Shown here: positions 23,612 through 31,200 of the stretch, one piece after another
How positions within the stretch are numbered: the first letter of the stretch is position 1
Layout: each line of letters begins with the position of its first letter
DNA from: a virus
Length of the DNA: 51,645 bases
Virus record (IMG/VR): IMGVR_UViG_3300009151_000097
Location: 1 to 51,645 of that record
Direction: 5' to 3' (one strand)
Notes under the pieces: generated by a model
The model's input: only the letters and a program-made list of their open reading frames with translations
The model's database searches: none
What the model was told of the DNA's origin: nothing
Program-made: the position numbers and the translations under genes

Positions 23612-23653
23612 CGTTAGTATACTAGTAAAAAAAATTTCAATAGATAATTTGGT

Positions 23654-23661
23654 TATAAATA
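23654..23661 (+). promoter_or_regulatory. Perfect T4-type late promoter before oxygenase D
   Basis: Plus-strand TATAAATA, ending five bases before the ATG at 23667. Identical to the T4 late consensus; the transcript would be nearly leaderless. Confidence 0.7.
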
Positions 23662-23666
23662 GTTCC

Positions 23667-24167
23667 ATGGCAATAACTATTATTGATAATTTCTTAGATG
23701 ATAAATCTTTTAAAACACTTCAAGATCATATGATGGGTCCTTGGTTTCCTTGGGTATATAATGATGCACTATTAACCAACGTTAGTGATACTAGTTTATA
23801 TGATTTTCAATTTGTTCATACATTTTATAAAGATCATAAACCCCATAGTGATTTACTGCATATTTTAGATCCAATTTTAGCAAAAATTTCGCCTGCGGCA
23901 GTATTAAGGATCAAAGCAAATCTTAATCCCAGAACTGATAATTTATATCTTCATAGAGCACATACAGATGTTGAAAATTATAAGTGTACCACTGCATTAT
24001 TATACATGAATACTAATGACGGTTATACCGTATTTGAGGACGGTACTAAAGTTGAATCTGTTGCAAATAGATTTGTGTCATTTAATTCAACTATGATGCA
24101 TGCCGGTACTAGTTGTACTAATCAAAAAATTAGAGTTGTTATTAATTTTAATTATCACTCTTGGTAA
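23667..24167 (+). CDS. 2OG-Fe(II) oxygenase D (small)
   Basis: 166 aa from the ATG at 23667; the in-frame extension to 23523 runs antisense through the halogenase 3 start and the promoter and is rejected. Seen: LYLHRAHTDVENYKCTTALL (His99, Asp101), YTVFEDGTKVESVANRFVSF, MMHAGTS (His145) and IRVVINFNY (Arg156). These give the HxD...H...R set of 2-oxoglutarate oxygenases in a short form with little outside the core. It belongs to neither the HxH type (A, C) nor the EGGEF type (B, E). It is a single-gene unit with its own perfect late promoter, divergent from halogenase 3 and ending next to oxygenase E on the other strand. Substrate unknown. Confidence 0.85.
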   Translation: MAITIIDNFLDDKSFKTLQDHMMGPWFPWVYNDALLTNVSDTSLYDFQFVHTFYKDHKPHSDLLHILDPILAKISPAAVLRIKANLNPRTDNLYLHRAHTDVENYKCTTALLYMNTNDGYTVFEDGTKVESVANRFVSFNSTMMHAGTSCTNQKIRVVINFNYHSW

Positions 24168-24821
24168 TTATCTAAACTTAGGGCCCTGTACCCAAATAAC
24201 AATTGATTTTCTAGTTCCCTTTGTAACTGGGGCTACCCTATGAATTAAGAAGGAAGGAAATGCTATTAACATTCCTTTTTTTAAATCTACAGTATCAACT
24301 TCTGTAGGAGATCCTTTATTAATTTCAAAATTACCTCCTTCAAAGTCCACACCCGGCTCGTTTAATAATAATGTTATTGACAATTTTCTAGTTTCTGTAA
24401 ACCCATTAGGATGTCCTCCTAAATATGAATCCATATGCCAATCATATTTGCCCAATTCGTGTCCGTAGTATTCTGTATATTGAAAAAACGAATATCCGTT
24501 AAGATCAAAATTATAAAATCTAAAATTAAGTCGATCAATAATTTGGTTTAATCTATCAAAAATCCAATGTGTTTTTTCATTAACTCCGTAAAAATTTACA
24601 TGCGAAGTACGTGAGTTTTTATCTAAGGCTCCAATTTTGGCATCTCCATCGGGGGATTTAGCTGATATTTCTGCGTCAACAGTTTGAGTTTCTGACATTA
24701 GTTTAATAATAGCATCTAGCTCTTCATCGTTAAAAACATTATTCCAAAAACAGTAAGGTAATATATCTCGCTGTCTAATAGTAATATCTTCATTAATAAT
24801 ACCTCGATAATTATGACTCAT
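24168..24821 (-). CDS. 2OG-Fe(II) oxygenase E (prolyl-4-hydroxylase/PKHD-like)
   Basis: 217 aa. The core shows KYDWHMDSYLGG (His129, Asp131), RKLSITLLLNEPGVDFEGGNF, LKKGMLIAFPSFLIHRVAPV (His194) and GTRKSIVIWVQGP (Arg204). This is the family of PKHD-type and prolyl-4-hydroxylase-like enzymes, similar to oxygenase B. The N-terminal 110 residues are helical and include YGVNEKTHWIFDRLNQIIDR. The ribosome site AAGGG lies inside the 3' arm of the terminator hairpin of the fibre unit just upstream, so translation may depend on how that hairpin folds. It ends directly against oxygenase D. It could be expressed by read-through from the fibre genes. Confidence 0.9.
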   Translation of the reverse strand: MSHNYRGIINEDITIRQRDILPYCFWNNVFNDEELDAIIKLMSETQTVDAEISAKSPDGDAKIGALDKNSRTSHVNFYGVNEKTHWIFDRLNQIIDRLNFRFYNFDLNGYSFFQYTEYYGHELGKYDWHMDSYLGGHPNGFTETRKLSITLLLNEPGVDFEGGNFEINKGSPTEVDTVDLKKGMLIAFPSFLIHRVAPVTKGTRKSIVIWVQGPKFR

Positions 24822-24860
24822 AAAAATGCCCTTGATAATATAATAGTTATCAAGGGCATT
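24820..24860 (-). terminator. Intrinsic terminator of the fibre unit, hiding the oxygenase E ribosome site
   Basis: Perfect 14-bp inverted repeat (24847-24860 and 24825-24838) with an 8-base loop. On the minus strand the repeat ends in CAAGGGCATT and runs into a T stretch that touches the ATG at 24821. The AAGGG is the only good ribosome site for oxygenase E and is paired in the stem. Confidence 0.85.
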
Positions 24861-24881
24861 AGTTAGGTAGGGTATATCTGA

Positions 24882-25571
24882 TTATTCAGGAGAAATACTT
24901 TGAAAGGTGGCCAACGCTTCGGCAGAAACTTCCCAAGATCGAGTAGCATCATTATATATCATCACGTGTGCATGAGGATGGTCTGACGGAAACTCTTGTG
25001 CAGGATTAGTCATAGGAACCCATGAATTTGTTGCCTCGTCGAATTCATACACAATGCCGTCATGGTCGGGATGGTCAATACCCTTTTCAAAATTTGGATA
25101 AGGTGGGCGAGTTGCTAAATTTTCAGATGCAGACATTGGGTGTGCAGCTACATCATTACTAATTTCTATCCATTTATTAGCTTCTTGCACCCATATGTAA
25201 GGTGCACCGTCATCGGGGTATGGCAACGGAGGAATAAATCCGCATTTTTCTTCGTCAAAAATCCAGTTAGATGGGCCGCCGCTTTGCGCCCAGTCAAATT
25301 TAACTCGATTTTGTTTAATGACTTTTTCTGCATCTGTCATCGATCTAACAATCCACTGTTCATTTACTACCATGCCGGCCCGTACATAATGCGGCTCGCC
25401 AGCTGTTTCATACACTCCGCAATACGGTTTTTCAACTCGTATAAATGGTAGCCAGTCGGGGTGTCCGTCTAAATCAGTATCTGATAATTCATACGCATCT
25501 AAAATATTGTCTTTAAGTTGCGGATGATCAACCGGTAATCCGTTTTGTATTTTAATATAAAGCTCTAACAT
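24882..25571 (-). CDS. Probable tail-fibre-associated protein with Trp-rich repeats
   Basis: 229 aa, family not firmly recognised. It holds short modules ending in aromatic turns: SNWIFDEEKCGFIPPLPYPD, APYIWVQEANKWIEI, IVYEFDEATNSWVPM and VMIYNDATRSWEV. The pattern x-Y/W-x-x-D/N-E/D-A-T-x-S-W is frequent in accessory fibre and fibre-assembly proteins of marine phages. The N-terminus MLELYIKIQNGLPVDHPQLKDN resembles the start of proteins that often follow fibre genes. It overlaps the glycine-rich adhesin stop by one base (TAATG, with GGAG upstream), so it is made together with it. A strong terminator follows. It could be a fibre-assembly chaperone or a structural part; the sequence does not decide. 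Confidence 0.7.
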   Translation of the reverse strand: MLELYIKIQNGLPVDHPQLKDNILDAYELSDTDLDGHPDWLPFIRVEKPYCGVYETAGEPHYVRAGMVVNEQWIVRSMTDAEKVIKQNRVKFDWAQSGGPSNWIFDEEKCGFIPPLPYPDDGAPYIWVQEANKWIEISNDVAAHPMSASENLATRPPYPNFEKGIDHPDHDGIVYEFDEATNSWVPMTNPAQEFPSDHPHAHVMIYNDATRSWEVSAEALATFQSISPE

Positions 25572-26560
25572 TAGTAATCTCCAACGTTAGTACTTGGCCA
25601 TGATCGAGTAATAGTAGTTCCCCACAATACTCGAACTGCGCCGGGATACCCGTCTCCTGAAGATGCTGGCCAACTTGTTCCTGGTCCACCACCACCACCA
25701 CCATAAGCTCCACCTTGCGTATTATTAGAACTTTCGCCTGAGCCACTCCATGGATTTTCACCGTAGTACCCTCTATTACCGCCTGAGCCGCCATTGCCGC
25801 CGCCGCCTGGAGAGTTATTTCCACTCCACGGAGTGTAGAATCCTTGGCCGCTTGATCCTTGGCCGTATAATCCTACGCCGCCGCCTGCTCCAGTACCAAA
25901 TGTTGATGAATGGTTCTGGCCGCCAGTTCCGCCTCCGCCTGCTACTGTATACTCACCATGGTTTGATCCGCGCCCAGTATAACCGCCTGCTCCGCCACCG
26001 CCTGCCCAACTATTAGAAAATCCGCCGGAACCGCCACCGTCGCCGGTATATCCACCGCCAGTAGTACTATTATTATTTGGGCCACCTGTATTCGATGTAA
26101 ATCCGCCGCCCCAACCCGATACTACACTAGTACTCTGAAAATAGCTAGTGCCGCCGTTTCCGTAGTTGCCGCCTCCGTGGCCAACCTGTACTGTATAGCC
26201 AGCCCCAGGAGTCACTGTTATACCATTCTTCCAACCTGTACCTGCTCCGCCACCTGCGTGATTTGCCCAACCATCACCACCACCACCACCGCCTCCGACT
26301 GCTAATACCCACACAGTACCTACGTTTGAAGGGGCTGTCCATGTATATGTACCGGGCGAAAAGTAGTTGGTTTGACTTGGGGGAACTGGGGGACTAACAG
26401 TAGCTACTTGACGCCATGCTGGTGGATAATACGCTTCAATATAAGAGTTGGAAGTGTTATATCGTATTGACCCGGCAGCGCCTGTTTGTTGGCCGGTTGT
26501 GCCGTTTGGGAGTCTAAGTTCTCCCGTATCATTAATGACTGTATTTTTTAGCGTTGCCAT
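25571..26560 (-). CDS. Glycine-rich tail-fibre adhesin
   Basis: 329 aa. The N-terminal 55 residues contain LPNGTTGQQTGAAGSIRYNT and YIEAYYPPAWRQV. This is a short beta repeat common at fibre ends and also present in the fibre cut by the right window edge (PVGATADRPTGAAGMIRFNT). After a Pro/Ser linker (about 55-65) and an FSPGTYTWTAPSNV strand, residues about 85-310 are extremely glycine-rich, with blocks such as GGGGGGGDGW, AGGGGAGGYTGRG and GGGGGGPGTSWP. This recalls glycine-rich receptor-binding adhesins (T2/S16 gp38 with its polyglycine helices, or Gly-rich domains of other tail tips). It is probably at the receptor-contact end. It is coupled by TAATG overlaps to the S74 fibre before it and the 229-aa protein after it. 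Confidence 0.8.
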   Translation of the reverse strand: MATLKNTVINDTGELRLPNGTTGQQTGAAGSIRYNTSNSYIEAYYPPAWRQVATVSPPVPPSQTNYFSPGTYTWTAPSNVGTVWVLAVGGGGGGGDGWANHAGGGAGTGWKNGITVTPGAGYTVQVGHGGGNYGNGGTSYFQSTSVVSGWGGGFTSNTGGPNNNSTTGGGYTGDGGGSGGFSNSWAGGGGAGGYTGRGSNHGEYTVAGGGGTGGQNHSSTFGTGAGGGVGLYGQGSSGQGFYTPWSGNNSPGGGGNGGSGGNRGYYGENPWSGSGESSNNTQGGAYGGGGGGPGTSWPASSGDGYPGAVRVLWGTTITRSWPSTNVGDY

Positions 26561-27909
26561 TATCTATTGTTTCCTTTCAATGTGTCAATTTCATTTTTCA
26601 ATGATTTAACTGCTTCAATTAAATAGGCAGTTAGTTTTGAGTATTGAATACCGTGCGGATTACCGTCGGCATCTTTACTCACTAATTCTGGAATAATCTT
26701 ATTAACGTCTTCAGCAATAAGACCTGCTTCGTGTTTATCCATGTCTTTACGATCATAGGTCACACCTACCAATTGCATGACCTTATTTAACGCATCTTCA
26801 ATTGGATTGATATTTTCTTTGAATACAATACTTGATGTTTCAACAATTGTTGTTGCAGTCATCTGACCGCCAATACCTACACCGCCTGCAAATACTGCAC
26901 ATCCTGTATTAGTTGCGCCAGATGCAGTAGCGTCATTAACACGGAAGTAGCCACCAACCCATAAGTTTTCAGTTATACCTGTACCGCCGGTGACTCTTAG
27001 TGTACCAGTTGTTGTATTTGATGCGCTCGAGTTAGCTGTAAATGCAGTAGTACTATTAGAGTTTAGTGTTGTAAACGATCCAGCTAAGGGTGTTGATGTG
27101 CCAATGATAATGTTATTAATCTGATTGCCACCGCCTGCTATTGTACCACTTAAAGTAAATGCTCCAATAGTGTTGGCAGTTAAGGTAGTGCCGTTAAATG
27201 TTAAATTTGCACTGTCTGTTTGCAAACCAGCAGTAGTACTATATACTACTCGATTAGAAGTTAGTGCTGAGTTAGTTATACTTGTACCAGCAGTGACGGT
27301 TGTAAATGCTCCTGAACTTGTTGAGTTAGCCCCAACAGTACCAGTAAAATCACTAGCATTAATTCTACCACTAGCGCCAATACCGCCAGTCACAACCAGT
27401 GTACCAGTTGTTGTACTAGTTGATACAACACCATCATTCATCAAAATACCAGCAGTTGCTTTTGTAGCATGGCTAGTAGAGTTTAATGTTAGTGTTCCAC
27501 CTGACGAGATTGATCCTAAAAAGGTTGGACTCCTAACACTAGTTGTTACTGCCAGTGTGGTTGTGATTGAACCACTTGTTGCTACTAATGGTCCGCCTTC
27601 ATTATTACTAATAATGTAATCAGTGCCATTGGATACTAGCGTAAACCAAGCTCCGGAAGGAATAGTTTGTTGAGTATTAGCGGTAAATCCATTACCTTTA
27701 ATAGTGCCGGCAGCAGCTAGTACAGTACAGTCGCCGCTGGTTGCATTATATACCTGTTGTGTTAGTCCAGGAAAACTAACAGGGGTTGCCAATGTTAATC
27801 CGTATCCAGGTGCCCCTGTTAGCGAGATTATGCCACCAGTGAAAGCATACGTTAAAATGGTATTACCACTTATCGTTAGCGTCTTTGCTCCTGTATTAAA
27901 ACGTGCCAT
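26560..27909 (-). CDS. Tail fibre with C-terminal S74 intramolecular chaperone
   Basis: 449 aa. The body (about 1-345) is a low-complexity beta fibre rich in Thr, Ser, Gly and Asn, with repeats such as TGTLVVTGGIGASG and TGTLRVTGGTGITEN. The last 100 residues form a Peptidase_S74-type chaperone: ETSSIVFKENINPIEDALNK, then VGVTYDRKDMDKHEAGLIAE, DVNKIIPELV and IQYSKLTAYLIEAVKSLKNE. In this family the domain helps the fibre trimerise and then cuts itself off at a Ser just before the domain; here Ser-Ser precedes IVFKENI. An AGGTGAG ribosome site lies before the ATG. Its stop overlaps the start of the glycine-rich adhesin, so the two probably belong to one fibre. Confidence 0.9.
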   Translation of the reverse strand: MARFNTGAKTLTISGNTILTYAFTGGIISLTGAPGYGLTLATPVSFPGLTQQVYNATSGDCTVLAAAGTIKGNGFTANTQQTIPSGAWFTLVSNGTDYIISNNEGGPLVATSGSITTTLAVTTSVRSPTFLGSISSGGTLTLNSTSHATKATAGILMNDGVVSTSTTTGTLVVTGGIGASGRINASDFTGTVGANSTSSGAFTTVTAGTSITNSALTSNRVVYSTTAGLQTDSANLTFNGTTLTANTIGAFTLSGTIAGGGNQINNIIIGTSTPLAGSFTTLNSNSTTAFTANSSASNTTTGTLRVTGGTGITENLWVGGYFRVNDATASGATNTGCAVFAGGVGIGGQMTATTIVETSSIVFKENINPIEDALNKVMQLVGVTYDRKDMDKHEAGLIAEDVNKIIPELVSKDADGNPHGIQYSKLTAYLIEAVKSLKNEIDTLKGNNR

Positions 27910-27929
27910 ATTATTATCTCACCTAATGA

Positions 27930-28262
27930 TTATGTTATTGAAGTTTCGATGCCGTATACTGTACAGCCAACACCACTTGCTGATGAATATACTACAATAT
28001 TTAGTCCGGCTTGCATGACCAATCCTGTACGTTCAAATACACCGTTAGGGATTAAAATAGTATCATACTCGATCCATTCTTCAATGTTAGGAGTAGGTGG
28101 AGCACCTACTGCCGTTGTCATTGCTACTCGAATAGTAATAGCGGCTGCGCCTCTATTAGTTATAGATACATTACAGACTGTATAGTAGTTTGAAGGCACT
28201 GTATATACTGTTGTGTTTGTTGTTGCGGGTATTGCTACTGCCGCTAATCGTCCTGTTGCCAT
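27930..28262 (-). CDS. Small beta-rich structural protein
   Basis: 110 aa, function unknown. The run of predicted strands VYTVPSNYYTVCNVSITNRG, AITIRVAMT, WIEYDTILIPNGVFER and LNIVVYSSASGVGCTVYGIE gives one compact beta sandwich. It has the same outline as the 109-aa protein at 47703-48032 (VIGMSLANLTNG, then IILVDIQLT, QIIIPPNASL and KLILAPSNTLTITA), so they are likely distant paralogues. Small proteins of this kind lie beside fibre genes in marine T4-like phages. GAGGA precedes the ATG. It sits between the 3587-aa fibre and the S74 fibre, so a connector or fibre-attachment role is possible but unproven. Confidence 0.75.
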   Translation of the reverse strand: MATGRLAAVAIPATTNTTVYTVPSNYYTVCNVSITNRGAAAITIRVAMTTAVGAPPTPNIEEWIEYDTILIPNGVFERTGLVMQAGLNIVVYSSASGVGCTVYGIETSIT

Positions 28263-28277
28263 TTTTTTTCCTCAATG

Positions 28278-31200
28278 TTATCGTTGTAAGAAGAATCCCA
28301 GTGCTACTGGAGCACCGTCAATTCCGCCTGTAAAGTTCATCTTTGCTTTTATATTTAACTGACTTTGACTTGTAGTTGATATCGAATCGTTTGCAATGTA
28401 AACTACACCAGCTGTTAGTGTATTTACGTTCAACGAGCTCTGACCTCCACCAATCTGCGCAGTTATATATGATTTAATTGCTCGCTGTGTAGGTACAATA
28501 TTGTCACTGTTTGCAGTAAAATACGGGTCTGTTGAGAATTGCGTAATAATAGCACTTCCAACACCAATATTCAATGCACCAAGTTGCAAGGATTGTAGGC
28601 CTGACAAGTTAAACGCATCAGCATTTAATGTGGCTGTACCTGTTGATTGTTGTACTCCAAACAATCCGCCAACGTTAAAGTTGCCGTCTTGATCAGTTGA
28701 AGTAAAGAATACGCGGCCTCCGCCACTTGAATTTGTCTGTTTTGCTATACTAGCCTTAGTAGGATCAACATACGGATAATTAGTTTGAGCTTGGTTTCCA
28801 GTACCAATGTACAAGAAGTCATGTCCAGTTAAACGCACTTGACTATACTTAATAGTTGTAGTAATCGAATCACCATCTGTAGGTGCTTGCAGTACAGAGA
28901 TTCCTGGGCTAATTTGGAATGTTGCAGTATATTCTCCAGCATTACCTAGAATGTTGCTAACTGCTACTAGCTTGTACCATGTGCCTTGTAATGAGCCAAA
29001 TACTACGTTAGAACCAGCTTGTGGTACTTTGTATAAGTTTCTAACAGCAATGAATGTGCTAGGCTGATACAAGTCTGCACGGCCGTCTCCTGCTAGTGAT
29101 CCCGATGCCGATGTAAATGTATTTCCTCTGTTATTAAAACTTGGATTTCCTAGCACACCATTGTTAGTTCTTGGATTTAATGACACTGTTTTAACTTTGT
29201 TAGGGTCAAATTGTGTTATAATAGGTCCTGCTTTATAAGTTCCAGTTAGTCCTGTAGCGGTTGTTAATACAACCGGAGTAGCACTACCAGCTACCAAACT
29301 AACTTTAAACTGTGTGCTAGTTATAGTTGATCCAATAATATAGTAGATTTTTTCTGTTATTAATCCGCCAGTTGTGCAACTTGCAAATAATACTGGTTGA
29401 GAATCAATCAAGTTTTCTGTAGTATTAACAGTAATCAAATTTGTAGTATCAGTAGTTGCTGTCACTGTTCCTTGAGGATATGCGCTACCTGGTTCACTAA
29501 TTCTAACTTCTGTTATTATTCCTGATGCAGCCTTCATTCTTCCTTGTGCTTGAGCGCCAGTATTAATAGAAGCTGCAGCTGTTCCAGAGGTTGAGCTAAC
29601 TGCGGCCCATAGAGGTATGTGATTTGTATTGCCAAATACAAGATTTGACCAGTTAGATGAACTAGGCATTGCTCTTGCAGTCCAATTAATACAGTCTGGG
29701 CTTGTGGCTGAAATAGCTGAGCTACTTGCAATTGCCATGAACAAACCTTGTCCATATTTAATTTTAGTCCATGATTGACTTGTTGGTAATCCAACACCAT
29801 AGCTCTTCCATGTTAATCCGCTATCAATACTATAGGCAGTTATAGTCCCTGTTCCATTAATAGCAACAAAACGTCCGTTTCCGTAGGCTACGCTAACTGC
29901 GCTAGTAAATCCTGCTGGTAAGTTGCCTCCAGCAATCCATGTAGTACCGTTAGTGCTGTAAGCAGTTGCTAAAGTAGATCCTGTTGATACTGCAACAAAA
30001 CGCCCGTTTCCAAAACAAACTGCTGAATAACTTCCAGATCCTAGTGTAGGTAAAGAACGAGTTGACCATGTAGATCCGTTTGTACTAGATGCCGCGGTAC
30101 TCGTTCCAGTACCACCTACTGCAACAAATGTACTAACTCCGTTGCATACACCCCATGCAATACCTGTCATAGTACTTGTTGGTAATGCACCGGTTGCTGT
30201 CCACGCTGCATTTGATGCTGCACTAGCTAACAAATAAGAAGCACTAGAACTACTATCTGCTATTGCTATAAATCTAGCACTAGTATCAGTTATTGTTATA
30301 GAAGGTGTAGAAGTATATCCTTTACCGGGATCAGTTATTGTTATACTGCTGACACCTTGATTGCTTAATACCGCAGTACCTTGTGCTCCAGTTCCTATGT
30401 AAGTTAAATTAACTCCGTATGTTCCGCTTACACCTGTACCAGTTTGGAATATTGGAGCACTTGTGCTAAATGTACCAGTAGCGCCTGCTTGATAATAGTT
30501 GTAAGTAGTAGTTAACCCTTGCACATTTGGATAATAATAGTAATTATTAATAGTTGCACTGCCGTTTGATGTCCATAAAGTTGCTCCATTAACTGGGCCA
30601 CCTACTGCAACAGTTGGAGCACTAGTATATCCACGACCCCATTGTGTCACCGTCATTTTAGTAATCTGCGTAGCATCGGCAGAGACTGTTGGCGGTGAGT
30701 TATATCCAGAGCCGTTGCTTGTTGTTGGATAGTTAATTGTGTCTATGTAGATAGCATCAATTTTTCCATTTAGAACAGTACATACTGCAACTGCTCCAAC
30801 GCCGCCGTTTGTTGGAGTAAACACAATTGTAGGAGCAGTAGTATAGTTTCTGCCACCGTCTACAATAGTAACTCCAACTACTTGATCAGCACCTGGTAAT
30901 CCTGTACTATTAACAGTTCCCATGATAGGAGTTAGTACTGCTCCAACTCCACTTAGTCCTCCAACCTGTGTAGTTGCAATAGCGCCAGAGCCCCCACCAA
31001 ATACTACGTGAGACCATGATGCACTAGCTGATAATGCGCCTCCAGCTGTCCATGTTTTGCCGTCAAGACTATAGCTAGATGATGTTCCGCTATTTTGAAT
31101 AGCTACATATCTGCCATTCCCGTATGTTAATGCATTATAGGCACCGCTTTGAATAGTTCTAGCAGTTTGAGTATAGCCAGGAGCACTATAATTAATTCTT

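Noticed and set aside
23523-23666. N-terminal extension of oxygenase D
   Set aside because: It runs antisense through the halogenase 3 start and across the perfect TATAAATA; the conserved sequence starts at 23667.
27125-27619. 164-aa rightward frame opposite the S74 fibre
   Set aside because: Its Val/Pro/Leu-rich sequence is the antisense of Thr/Gly/Asn repeats. The fibre frame has a clear S74 domain.
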